Source: Actinomycetes bacterium
GTDB lineage: Bacteria > Actinomycetota > Actinomycetes > Mycobacteriales > Mycobacteriaceae
Length of the DNA: 64,000 nucleotides
Direction: 5' to 3'
Assembly (NCBI GenBank): GCA_023461275.1
Contig: JAEYMI010000028.1
Coordinates: 124,001 to 188,000, forward strand
Shown: positions 1 through 7,126 of the stretch, piece after piece
How positions within the stretch are numbered: position 1 is the stretch's first letter
How the letters are laid out: each line of letters opens with the position of its first letter
Made by a program: the position numbers and the translations under genes
The notes under the pieces: generated by a model
What the model was told of the DNA's origin: nothing
The model's input: only the letters and a program-made list of their open reading frames with translations
Database searches by the model: none

Positions 1-839
1 AGGGCGGCGCGGATATGCGGCGGCACCGCAACCAGGCGGTTCGACGTCTCAGACTTCGGAGCGGCGATCTCGGTCACGCCGCCCCGGCGAGTCATGCCCT
101 TGGACACGCTGACCGTCGAGCCGTCCGCCGCCACGTCGCCACGGTCGAGCGCGACGACCTCACCGAAGCGCAGACCACACCATGCGGCGATCAGCACCGC
201 CGCCGCGAGATCGTCGGGCATCTTGCCCGCCAGGGTCTCGACCTCGGGCGACTCGATGTGCACCACCGATCGGGCGCGGCGAACCTTGGTCGCGCCCGGC
301 ACCTTGCACGGGGTGACGGGTAGTAGTCCCTCGGCGACCGCCGCCGAGAACATCGACGACAGCATCTCGTAGGCGCGGGCGCGGGCGGTCGGTTTGCTCG
401 CGTCGAGCTGGCCGAACCATTCGCGCACGTCGGCCAGCGTGACCGCCGTGACCGGCATGTCGGCCAGCTCGGAACCGGTCAGCCGCGAGTCGATCAGATA
501 CCGGTAGCTCTCGCGGGTGCGCCGACTCATCGGCTTGTCGCGGTGCCACCCCTCGGCGTACTGGCCGACCGTGGTCGCGGTGCGCGCCGCTTTCGCCGCC
601 CGGTCAGCCGGTGCGGTCCATTCACCGGGGCGGCGGCGGTCTAGGTCGATGAGATCCTGTTCAGCCTGGAGCCACGCCGCCGCGCTGGCCTCGGTGGGGA
701 AGGTCGCCGCCGCCTTGTGGATGGTCCCGGCGTGCTGGTAGCTCGCTTGCCAGCGACCCGAGGGGAGTTGCCGCAACCGTCCGAACGCGATTCGGGTGCG
801 CGGTGCGCCGCGTTGCTTCTGTTTGGTGCTCCGTGCCAT
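1..839 (-). CDS. Tyrosine-family site-specific integrase, C-terminus outside window
   Basis: The frame is open from an ATG at 839 to the left edge, giving 279 codons with no stop. The N-terminus (RLRQLPSGRWQASY) resembles the arm-type DNA-binding domain of actinophage integrases. A SAM-like core-binding domain follows at about residues 75-165. The catalytic domain begins with the motif AAWCGLRFGEV, in which Arg224 is the first residue of the family's R-H-R-Y tetrad; the remaining tetrad residues lie beyond the edge. A purine-rich GAGAG precedes the ATG. The gene points left, away from a tRNA 3' fragment at 995-1019, so the integrated element should extend to the left. The enzyme would integrate and excise it. 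Whether the element is a prophage or a conjugative element cannot be seen. Confidence 0.93.
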   Translation of the reverse strand, partial: MARSTKQKQRGAPRTRIAFGRLRQLPSGRWQASYQHAGTIHKAAATFPTEASAAAWLQAEQDLIDLDRRRPGEWTAPADRAAKAARTATTVGQYAEGWHRDKPMSRRTRESYRYLIDSRLTGSELADMPVTAVTLADVREWFGQLDASKPTARARAYEMLSSMFSAAVAEGLLPVTPCKVPGATKVRRARSVVHIESPEVETLAGKMPDDLAAAVLIAAWCGLRFGEVVALDRGDVAADGSTVSVSKGMTRRGGVTEIAAPKSETSNRLVAVPPHIRAA

Positions 840-857
840 GGTCGCCCGCTCTCGATT

Positions 858-878
858 CGTGCAATAGCCGTGCAATAG
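858..878. repeat. Tandem 10-bp direct repeat upstream of the integrase
   Basis: CGTGCAATAG occurs at 858-867 and again at 869-878, exactly 11 bp apart, so both copies face the same side of the helix. It lies 19 bp upstream of the integrase ATG and between that gene and the tRNA fragment. Arm-type integrase sites or excisionase/repressor sites commonly look like this. The role is inferred. Confidence 0.5.
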
Positions 879-994
879 TGGTTCTCACAAACCCTATCAA
901 AACCTCACGGTCGGATCGACACATAACACCTAGTAGAGTCGGTTTTCTGGAGGTATCCGCCGAGGTCGCGGCGGGTACGACAATCGCCGGTTCG

Positions 995-1019
995 GCTGGT
1001 TCGATCCCAGCCGGGACCA
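995..1019 (+). other. tRNA 3'-end fragment, candidate attR of the integrated element
   Basis: The T-arm is perfect: stem GCTGG (995-999), loop TTCGATC (1000-1006), stem CCAGC (1007-1011). It is followed by a seven-base acceptor strand CGGGACC (1012-1018) and discriminator A (1019). No D-arm, anticodon arm or matching 5' acceptor GGTCCCG lies upstream, so this is not a whole tRNA. Integration into a tRNA gene leaves such a fragment at the distal end, while the other end carries the restored tRNA. The orientation fits the element lying to the left. The tRNA identity cannot be told from this fragment. Confidence 0.55.
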
Positions 1020-1290
1020 CACTTTCCGATCTCGTTCATCGCAATCTCGTAAATCGACGTGCGAATAGCGTCAGAGATCGTCGGCGTGCGAGTCGAATCC
1101 GCGACTGTGATGCCCTATCAGGACCAAGGTCCCGGCGCCGCAACAATCGGGACAGATCAACTGTCGATCAGTGCCAATACCGAGCTAATCGGACACAGAC
1201 GGCCGCGCAGACCACCTAGCGTCGGAAGAACAGCCGACATTTCGATGTGGGCGAAGATTCTCCCCTCGTAATGAAAGTGGTGGTCGCACA

Positions 1291-2325
1291 ATGTGCACGC
1301 GAGTGATTTGGCCGGATGCCGCGGGCGCGGTTCTCGTTGGACGCAACATGGATTTTCACAAAGACCTGATGACCAATCTGTGGGCGCAGCCACGAGGTAT
1401 TTCTCGCGATGATGGGGTCGAGGGAAAGCTGACGTGGACATCCAAATACGGCAGTGTCATCGCTACGGCGTTCGACATCATCTCGGTGGACGGCCTCAAC
1501 GAGGCCGGGCTCGCCGGTCACATCCTGTGGCTGGCTGAATCCACCTACGGCACCTACGACGATTCGCGCCCCGCGCTGAGCCAGGCTGCATGGTTGCAGT
1601 ATTTTCTGGACAATTTCGCCACCGTGGCCGAGGCGGTGGACTGGATCAACAGCAACGATGTGCAGGTCATTCAGATGCCGGACCCCACCGGGGGCAATCC
1701 TCCGACCATCCACCTCGCACTCGATGACAGGACCGGTGACTCGGCGATCATCGAGTACGTCGACGGTCACGCGAAGGTTTACCACGACCGCTCATACCAC
1801 GTGATGACCAATTCTCCGACCTATGATCAGCAACTCGAACTGCTGAAGAAATGGGAGGGACTCGGGGGCGACGCGCCACTGCCCGGCGACACCGACGCCG
1901 AGCACAGGTTTGCGCGTGCCGCCTACTACTCGACCCGGCTGCCGAAACCGTCGAGTCAACTCGAGGCCATCGCGAGCATGTTCAGCGTGATCCGCAATGC
2001 CGCGCAGCCGTTCCGCATCCCTGATCCCGGCAAACCCGATGCCTCACAGACGATTTGGCAGACTGTCAGCGACCTCACCAACTCGCGATTCGTGTATGAA
2101 TCCACCACCCGCCCGAACATCGTGTGGGTCGATCTCGCTGATCTGGACCTCTCCGAAGGTGCCCCGCAACTCAAGCTCGACCTGCTCAGCAAGCTCTCGC
2201 TCGAGGGTGGGATCGCCGGCAATGTGAACCACGAGTTCGAGGACAAGGGTCCCATGACGTTCCTGTCGTTCGCACTGCTCAAGCAGCTCGAGGACGCGGA
2301 GAAGGCACAGGCCGCGAAGGCCTGA
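1291..2325 (+). CDS. Choloylglycine hydrolase / penicillin V acylase family amidase (Ntn hydrolase)
   Basis: The 344-aa protein starts MCTR, so removal of Met exposes the N-terminal nucleophile Cys2. Residues fit the bile salt hydrolase/penicillin V acylase pattern: Arg18 and Asp21 in GRNMDF, Asn174 in MTNSP, and Arg209 in HRFARA. Length is normal for the family and there is no signal peptide, so it is probably cytoplasmic. Family members cleave linear amides such as conjugated bile salts, penicillin V or N-acyl homoserine lactones. The true substrate cannot be read from sequence, and an environmental actinomycete need not use bile salts. It is followed on the same strand by a carboxylesterase. 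The ribosome-binding site is weak. Confidence 0.88.
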   Translation: MCTRVIWPDAAGAVLVGRNMDFHKDLMTNLWAQPRGISRDDGVEGKLTWTSKYGSVIATAFDIISVDGLNEAGLAGHILWLAESTYGTYDDSRPALSQAAWLQYFLDNFATVAEAVDWINSNDVQVIQMPDPTGGNPPTIHLALDDRTGDSAIIEYVDGHAKVYHDRSYHVMTNSPTYDQQLELLKKWEGLGGDAPLPGDTDAEHRFARAAYYSTRLPKPSSQLEAIASMFSVIRNAAQPFRIPDPGKPDASQTIWQTVSDLTNSRFVYESTTRPNIVWVDLADLDLSEGAPQLKLDLLSKLSLEGGIAGNVNHEFEDKGPMTFLSFALLKQLEDAEKAQAAKA

Positions 2326-2428
2326 TCTCCGGAGGTACTCGTCTATGCGACGGTGCCCGGACAATGTGCAACGGGCGTGACACGTCCTGCCGAATCACCG
2401 CATGACGCTTGGCGTAGCGTCTGTCGTT

Positions 2429-3853
2429 ATGACCAGCGCGCGCGTCGAAGCTCCAGTGGTGACCACATCAAGCGGCCGGGTGTCCGGCCGCATGGTGGAC
2501 GGTATTGCGTCATATCTCGGAATCCCTTATGCAGCACCACCTGTGGGCCCTGCCGCCTTCGCCGCGCCGGCGCCTGCCGCAGCGTGGGATGGCGTTCGCG
2601 ACGCGAGCGAGTACGGCCCGACTGCACCGCAGTCTCCCTATCCCGGCCCGATCGCGGCACTACTGGACAACGTCATCGCCGACGGCGACGACTATCTCAA
2701 CCTCAACGTGTGGACGCCGGACCCGGGATCGTCGAATCTGCCGGTGATGGTGTGGATTCACGGGGGAGCGTTCACCCGGGGATCCAATCGCATCGTGATG
2801 TACGCCGGTGACACCTTCGCTCGTGACGGTGTGGTGTGCGTCGGCATCAATTATCGGCTCGGCACAGCGGGATTCGCGTCCATCGACGGCGCACCGGAGA
2901 ACCGTGGTCTGCTCGATCAGATCGCCGCGCTGCGTTGGGTGCGTGACAACATCGCCGGCTTCGGCGGCGATCCCGACAACGTGACCGTTTTCGGTGAGTC
3001 GGCAGGCGCGATGAGTATCGCCTCGCTGATCGCCTCACCGGTGACGTCGGGACTGTTCACGCGGGCGATCATGCAGAGCGGCAACGGAAATGCCGCCGCG
3101 GATCCCGCCGATGCGCGCAAGTCAACCGCTCGGATGGCGCAACTGCTCGGCGTCGACGCGCACGCCGACGCGTTCGCTCAGGTGCCTGCCGATGCCCTGC
3201 TCGCCGCGCAGGCGCAGCTCGGCCTGGAAATGATGGTGCAACCCGACCCCGCGTTATGGGGGTCGTCGGTGGTCCGGGCGGGACTGGGCATCATGTCGCA
3301 GTTCCCGGTTGTCGACGGGGAACTGCTGACCGCGGTGCCCCAGTTGGCGATCGCCGACGGCGCTGGTTCCGACATCCCACTTCTCGCGGGATGGAATGCC
3401 GACGAGTTCCGGTTCTTCCTCGTCGCCTACGGCGGCGTCGCGTCGGTCACCGAGGAGATCGCGACCGCGATGGTTCGGCTCGATCCCGCCGGCCCGGAGT
3501 TCATCCGGCAACGAGTCGCGGCGGGAGTCGGCGCCGGGGACGCACTGTGTGAAGCACTGACCGCACAGGCCTTCGCCGTACCGACGACCGCCATCGCCAC
3601 CGCACGCAGCCAGAGCCCGACCTACCTCTACGAGTTCGGCTACCAGAGCCCGCGGGCCGATATCCGCGCCGGTCACGTGGTGGAGATTCCGTTCGTGTTC
3701 GACCACCTGGCCACCGCGACGCAACTGATCGGTCCAGAACCCGATCAGCGCATCGCCGACGACATGCATCGTGCCTGGGTGAGTTTCGCGACCACCGGCG
3801 ATCCGGGGTGGGACGCGCACCTGCCCAGCGCAGAGGTGCGCCGCTTCGTGTGA
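2429..3853 (+). CDS. Type B carboxylesterase (alpha/beta hydrolase)
   Basis: This is a carboxylesterase/para-nitrobenzyl esterase family member of about 474 residues. Visible hallmarks are the N-terminal strand region (GIPYAAPPVGP), the oxyanion motif HGGAF, and the nucleophile elbow FGESAGAMS with Ser191. The C-terminal catalytic His is probably the one in AGHVVEIPFVF. No signal peptide is evident. The start at 2429 (MTSARVEAP) fits family N-termini better than an in-frame ATG at 2402, but no strong ribosome-binding site decides it. The C-terminus is somewhat short for the family. It lies 100 bp after the acylase, possibly as a two-gene catabolic unit. The substrate is unknown. Confidence 0.87.
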   Translation: MTSARVEAPVVTTSSGRVSGRMVDGIASYLGIPYAAPPVGPAAFAAPAPAAAWDGVRDASEYGPTAPQSPYPGPIAALLDNVIADGDDYLNLNVWTPDPGSSNLPVMVWIHGGAFTRGSNRIVMYAGDTFARDGVVCVGINYRLGTAGFASIDGAPENRGLLDQIAALRWVRDNIAGFGGDPDNVTVFGESAGAMSIASLIASPVTSGLFTRAIMQSGNGNAAADPADARKSTARMAQLLGVDAHADAFAQVPADALLAAQAQLGLEMMVQPDPALWGSSVVRAGLGIMSQFPVVDGELLTAVPQLAIADGAGSDIPLLAGWNADEFRFFLVAYGGVASVTEEIATAMVRLDPAGPEFIRQRVAAGVGAGDALCEALTAQAFAVPTTAIATARSQSPTYLYEFGYQSPRADIRAGHVVEIPFVFDHLATATQLIGPEPDQRIADDMHRAWVSFATTGDPGWDAHLPSAEVRRFV

Positions 3854-3866
3854 GCGGGTTACCCGA

Positions 3867-4133
3867 TCATCGCCGCGCCCGTCGGCGATAACCGTAAAGC
3901 GCTGCGCGATAGCCACGTTCGTAGCTGTCGGCGATATCGGGGATGGTCCCGTCGGCGAGCGTGGTCGTCGCGTAGTGCAATGCCCACGAAGCCGGCAGCG
4001 CGGCCAGCCGCGCCGAGGCGTCGTCGAAGCCTTTACGGAAGATGTCCGGTTCGACGCAACTGTCGTACCCGATGGCCGATTCCGGCGGAGCAAGGGCGGT
4101 CACTTTCCCGACGCTCTTGCCGGTCTTCTTCAT
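3867..4133 (-). CDS. Small uncharacterized protein coupled to a recombinase-like gene
   Basis: This 88-aa protein matches no family I recognise. It is basic at both ends (starts MKKTGKSVGK, ends YGYRRRARR). The centre is mildly hydrophobic and contains ALPASWALHYATTTLADG and IADSYERGYRAALYGY. It shows no membrane segment, signal peptide or metal-binding motif. Its ATG overlaps the TGA of the upstream recombinase-like gene by 4 bp, which implies translational coupling and a shared function. The basic C-terminus could bind DNA or the partner protein. It converges with the esterase gene, 13 bp away. Reality as a gene rests on the coupling. Confidence 0.55.
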   Translation of the reverse strand: MKKTGKSVGKVTALAPPESAIGYDSCVEPDIFRKGFDDASARLAALPASWALHYATTTLADGTIPDIADSYERGYRAALYGYRRRARR

Positions 4134-4720
4134 TGGTCCCCTCGATGTTCGGCAAAGGCTCGGTACAGGGTTGCCCGGCTGACGCCGAGTCGCGCGGCGA
4201 TCGACGGAACGGGATTCCCGTTGTCGCGCAGGCGTTGTGCCATCTCGATCTGGTCATTGGTCAATGCTCGTGGCCGGCCGATCGACCCGACGTGATGACG
4301 ATCGCGTCCGCGTCGTGCCGGCCGGCGATCGTCGGTAGGGGAGAGTGCCGACAACACCCCGACGATCGTTGCTCCGGTCGGATTGCCGGTGTCGAGACGC
4401 TCACGCAGGGTTCGCAGACCCAGACCGTGGTCGGTCAGGGTTCGCGTGGTGGCCAGGATCTCCGACGGTGTGCGCCCGAGCCGATCGAGTCCGACCACCA
4501 CGACGGTGTCACCGATGCGCGCGTAGTCGAGTAGGGCGGTCAGGCCGGGTCGCGAATCGTCCGCGCGATTCTGCGACGTCGAGTCGGTATAGACGCGTCG
4601 GGCATCGATTCCGGATTGGATGAGCGCGTCGACCTGGGCATCGAGTCGCGCGACGTCGGGCCCACCGCGGGCGTATCCGAGTGTCATCGGCCCCACGGGC
4701 GCTGGGGTGGAAGGTGGCAT
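4130..4720 (-). CDS. Serine recombinase (resolvase/invertase)-like protein lacking the catalytic serine
   Basis: The 196-aa protein aligns end to end with small serine recombinases of the gamma-delta resolvase type. It has GYAR at residues 15-18, SRPGLTALLDYARIGD, VVGLDRLGR with both active-site arginines, and a C-terminal helix-turn-helix ending VSRATLYRAF. The active-site serine, normally two residues after the first conserved arginine (YARVS), is replaced: the sequence reads YARGGPD. The conserved glutamate/arginine helix after the core is also eroded (LSPTDDRRPARRG). It probably cannot cut DNA and may act as a DNA-binding regulator, or be decaying. The start at 4720 is chosen because upstream codons lack family similarity and TAGGTT lies just before it. 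Confidence 0.75.
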   Translation of the reverse strand: MPPSTPAPVGPMTLGYARGGPDVARLDAQVDALIQSGIDARRVYTDSTSQNRADDSRPGLTALLDYARIGDTVVVVGLDRLGRTPSEILATTRTLTDHGLGLRTLRERLDTGNPTGATIVGVLSALSPTDDRRPARRGRDRHHVGSIGRPRALTNDQIEMAQRLRDNGNPVPSIAARLGVSRATLYRAFAEHRGDQ

Positions 4721-4740
4721 GGCAACCAACCTATCGCAAA

Positions 4741-4758
4741 AGTCGCGAAACAGTCGCG
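4741..4758. repeat. AGTCGCG direct repeats, one helical turn apart
   Basis: AGTCGCG occurs at 4741-4747 and 4752-4758, an 11-bp period, about 20 bp upstream of the recombinase-like start on the minus strand. This is a plausible autoregulatory binding site for that protein. It is only inferred from position. Confidence 0.35.
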
Positions 4759-5024
4759 GCGACACGGCTTGATTTATTGAGACAGTGTCGGTCGACTCTG
4801 CCGAAGGGAGAGTTCAAAACCTGTGTTTGTCACGCTATAGATCCGAAATCGGAGGTGTCGCATAAGTGACCGTGTCGCGATTTAGATGAGAATCAGTAAG
4901 GATAATTTCGAGACGAAAGTCCGACGGTCAGGCCGATGACGCGGCGTCGGAGGTTCACGAACTCGACCAACAACGACGATTCAGTGCAGTTGACATGCAT
5001 GTTCTCGCCAAAGATGCGCAATAG

Positions 5025-5038
5025 TTACTCGGGAGTAA
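5025..5038. promoter_or_regulatory. 14-bp palindrome upstream of the mycolyltransferase gene
   Basis: TTACTCGGGAGTAA has 6-bp arms (TTACTC/GAGTAA) around GG. It lies about 30 bp downstream of a TTGACA hexamer (4990-4995) and 116 bp before the mycolyltransferase start. It could be an operator. No regulator gene is adjacent that would identify it. Confidence 0.3.
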
Positions 5039-5153
5039 GTCATTTGTGATTGAATCTGACCACTCGCGCCGGTGCGGTACCGCGTGAGGACAAGTCCGTC
5101 GTCGAGGTGGGGGCGGACCATGCACAGCCTGAACGTCCTCGGGGGAGGTAAGT

Positions 5154-6173
5154 GTGCGTTCCAACGCTTTGATCTTCGGTGTCAGCCTGCTGGTGGCAGT
5201 GCTGACCGGTTCAGTCGTCGCCGGATCGGCCTCGGCAACACCGGGTGCGTCAACGGCCGATTCGTCGGGACCGGTTGCCGCGCCCGATGGATCACGCATC
5301 ACGTCGGTGGTGATGCAGACGCCGACCCGCGCCAAGGTGCAGGTGTATTCGGTCGCCATGCGACGGTCGATCCCGGTGAGCGTTCTGCTGCCCCGCGATC
5401 ATTCCCAACCGCGCCCCACGTTGTACCTGCTCGACGGTATCGACGGCGGCGAATACACCAACTACACCGAAAGTGGTTGGACCGAGCACAGTGACGTCGT
5501 CCGCTTCATGGCCGACAAGCAGGTCAACGTGGTCATGCCGATTGGCGGGACCGCGTCGTACTACACCGACTGGTTGTCCAGGGACCCCGTCCTCGGACGA
5601 AACAAGTGGGAGTCGTTTCTCGCCAAGGAGCTGCCTCCGCTGATCGACGCACGCTTCAACGGCAACGGCAACAACGTGATCGGCGGACTGTCGATGGGTG
5701 CGCTGGGCGCCACCTCGATCGCGGTTCGGCACCCGGAGCTCTACACCGGCGTCGCATCCTTCAGCGGATGCCTGGATCAGAGCACCCCCGAGCTACGGCA
5801 GGCCACCGCCGGCACGATCATCAGCCGTGGCGGCAATCCCGACAACATGTGGGGACCGGTGCAGAGTCCGATCTGGAGCGCGCACGACCCGTCGGAGCAG
5901 GTGTCGGCACTGCGGGGCAAAAAGATCTTCGTCTCGGTCGGCAATGGGCTGCCCGATCCCGCGCTCGGCATCGCCGGTATCTCGACGCCCGCGGGCGGAG
6001 CCATCGAAGGCATCGCACTGCAGTGCACCCATCGTTTCCGGGCAAAGGCCGAACGCGCCGGCGTCCACGCGACCTACTACTACCACCCGGGTGTACACGC
6101 CTGGGGTTACTGGAACCGAGACCTGCATCGCTCGTGGCCCACCATCGCCAGCGCTCTGAAAGTTCCGGTCTAG
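5154..6173 (+). CDS. Secreted antigen 85-type mycolyltransferase / esterase
   Basis: The 339-aa protein has a clear Sec signal peptide (hydrophobic LIFGVSLLVAVLTGSVVAG, cleavage near ASA-TPG). A mature alpha/beta hydrolase domain of the esterase D/antigen 85 family follows. It shows LYLLDGIDGG, NVVMPIGGTASYYTDW and the nucleophile elbow GGLSMGALG with Ser180; the C-terminal HAWGYWNRDLHRSW supplies the His. Antigen 85 enzymes transfer mycolic acids to trehalose and arabinogalactan outside the membrane, so the gene supports a mycolate-containing host. The GTG at 5154 follows GGGGGAGGTAA (5140-5149) closely; GTG at 5152 is out of frame. The substrate could also be another ester. Confidence 0.88.
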   Translation: MRSNALIFGVSLLVAVLTGSVVAGSASATPGASTADSSGPVAAPDGSRITSVVMQTPTRAKVQVYSVAMRRSIPVSVLLPRDHSQPRPTLYLLDGIDGGEYTNYTESGWTEHSDVVRFMADKQVNVVMPIGGTASYYTDWLSRDPVLGRNKWESFLAKELPPLIDARFNGNGNNVIGGLSMGALGATSIAVRHPELYTGVASFSGCLDQSTPELRQATAGTIISRGGNPDNMWGPVQSPIWSAHDPSEQVSALRGKKIFVSVGNGLPDPALGIAGISTPAGGAIEGIALQCTHRFRAKAERAGVHATYYYHPGVHAWGYWNRDLHRSWPTIASALKVPV

Positions 6174-6219
6174 AGCTGGTCGGTGATCGGTGAGGTCTAG
6201 TCGGACCTGTGGTCTCGCC

Positions 6220-6235
6220 CTCGGCTCACGCCGAG
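6220..6235. terminator. Short hairpin at convergent gene ends
   Basis: CTCGGC (6220-6225), loop TCAC, and GCCGAG (6230-6235) form a 6-bp GC-rich stem. The stop codon of the leftward shikimate-dehydrogenase-like gene lies in the loop, and the mycolyltransferase ends 46 bp before it. No T-tract follows, as is common in actinobacteria. Function is weakly supported. Confidence 0.3.
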
Positions 6236-7047
6236 TCCGACCGTGAGAATTCCGAGGCCCGGGCGACCTGGTCGGCGTCGATCGACACCCCCGTGTAGCG
6301 CTCGAACTGGCGCGCGGCCTGCAAGGCGATCACCTCGGCGCCGGTGATCACCGGTCGCCCCTGAGCGCGGGCCGCACGGATCAGCGGTGTCTCGGCGGGA
6401 AACGCCACCACGTCGACGACGGTATCGGCTGCGGCGATGTGTGCGTCGGAAAATGACTGTGCCCCTTCGTCTTTGCCGGACATGCCGAGGGGTGTGACGT
6501 TGACGATGATGCTCGCGCCGGGCGTGGGATCGGTGCCGGCCCAGCGGTAGCCGTACTTGTCGGCCAGCGCACGTCCGGCCGACTCATTGCGAGCCAGCAC
6601 GGTCAGGTTGTCGAACCCGGCGCCTCGGAATGCCGCGACCACGGCCTTGGCCATCCCGCCGGAACCGCGGACCAGCACTGATCCCGCGGAATCCAGACCC
6701 TTGCCGTCGATCAACTCCGCGACCGCCTCGTAGTCGGTGTTCGACGCGGTCAGCCGCCCGTCGTCGTTGACGATGGTGTTCACCGATTCGATCGCCGCCG
6801 CGGAGGCCTCCATCTCGTCGACCAACTCGATCACGGCCTCCTTGAACGGCATCGAGACCGAGCACCCACGGATGCCCAGTGCGCGGACACCTCCGATCGC
6901 CGCCGCGATGTCATCAGTGGTGAACGCCTTATAGATGAAGTTCAGGTTCAGCTCGTCGTAGAGAAAATTGTGGAACCGTGTCCCGATGTTCGACGGGCGG
7001 CCCGCCAGCGAGATGCACAGGGTCATGTCCTTATTGAGGATCGGCAT
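6226..7047 (-). CDS. Shikimate 5-dehydrogenase-like oxidoreductase (AroE paralogue)
   Basis: The 273-aa protein has the two-domain shikimate dehydrogenase fold. Visible are SVSMPFKE with the catalytic Lys69, ESVNTIV with Asn90, and NTDY with the catalytic Asp105. A dinucleotide-binding loop (VRGSGGMAKAV) and a C-terminal QAARQFERYTG helix complete it. The N-terminal substrate-binding Ser-x-Ser of true AroE is replaced by RPSNIGTRF. The canonical aroE is at 58967, so this copy probably acts on a related compound such as quinate or another cyclohexene carboxylate. Physiological role unknown. It stands alone on the minus strand, divergent from the GT87 gene. Confidence 0.82.
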   Translation of the reverse strand: MPILNKDMTLCISLAGRPSNIGTRFHNFLYDELNLNFIYKAFTTDDIAAAIGGVRALGIRGCSVSMPFKEAVIELVDEMEASAAAIESVNTIVNDDGRLTASNTDYEAVAELIDGKGLDSAGSVLVRGSGGMAKAVVAAFRGAGFDNLTVLARNESAGRALADKYGYRWAGTDPTPGASIIVNVTPLGMSGKDEGAQSFSDAHIAAADTVVDVVAFPAETPLIRAARAQGRPVITGAEVIALQAARQFERYTGVSIDADQVARASEFSRSDSA

Positions 7048-7113
7048 GACATCAATCTAGAAGACGATGTGCCATCGCTCGCGCGCCAATGCGCCATCGT
7101 CAATCGATCGGGG

Positions 7114-7119
7114 TAGCTT
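7114..7119 (+). promoter_or_regulatory. -10 element for the GT87 gene (leaderless)
   Basis: TAGCTT lies 7 bp before the GTG at 7127. This spacing puts the transcript start at or next to the start codon, as in leaderless actinobacterial mRNAs. There is no ribosome-binding site, which agrees. Confidence 0.4.
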
Positions 7120-7126
7120 ACGATTC

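Larger units (their letters stand above)
840..1290. other. Intergenic region at the element/chromosome junction
   Basis: This gap of about 450 bp lies between the divergent integrase and acylase genes. It contains the 11-bp-spaced repeat (858-878) and the tRNA 3' fragment (995-1019). I see no convincing gene in the rest; short frames here lack codon bias and start signals. Composition is less GC-rich than the flanking genes, particularly around 880-960 and 1150-1290. Confidence 0.6.
4721..5153. other. Intergenic region between recombinase-like and mycolyltransferase genes
   Basis: This divergent gap of 433 bp is unusually AT-rich for the window (around 4760-5050) and has no convincing gene. 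It contains AGTCGCG direct repeats (4741-4758), another TGTCGCGA at 4873-4880, a TTGACA hexamer at 4990-4995, the palindrome ACATGCATGT (4993-5002), and the 14-bp palindrome at 5025-5038. This is a regulatory region for one or both flanking genes. Confidence 0.5.

Noticed and set aside
1012..1134. CGGGACC (1012-1018) with GGTCCCG (near 1128) as the two acceptor strands of a complete tRNA
   Set aside because: The GGTCCCG lies downstream of the 3' strand, so the order is wrong for a tRNA. The more than 100-nt gap also makes a simple hairpin unlikely.
803..1271. Short plus-strand open frames between the integrase and acylase genes
   Set aside because: They overlap the integrase start or the tRNA fragment, have no start signals, and their amino-acid makeup (Arg/Ser/Thr-rich) is typical of non-coding GC-rich frames.
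2402..2428. ATG 2402 as the carboxylesterase start
   Set aside because: It adds nine residues without family similarity and has no ribosome-binding site. The 2429 ATG is only marginally better supported, so this is a preference, not a firm exclusion.
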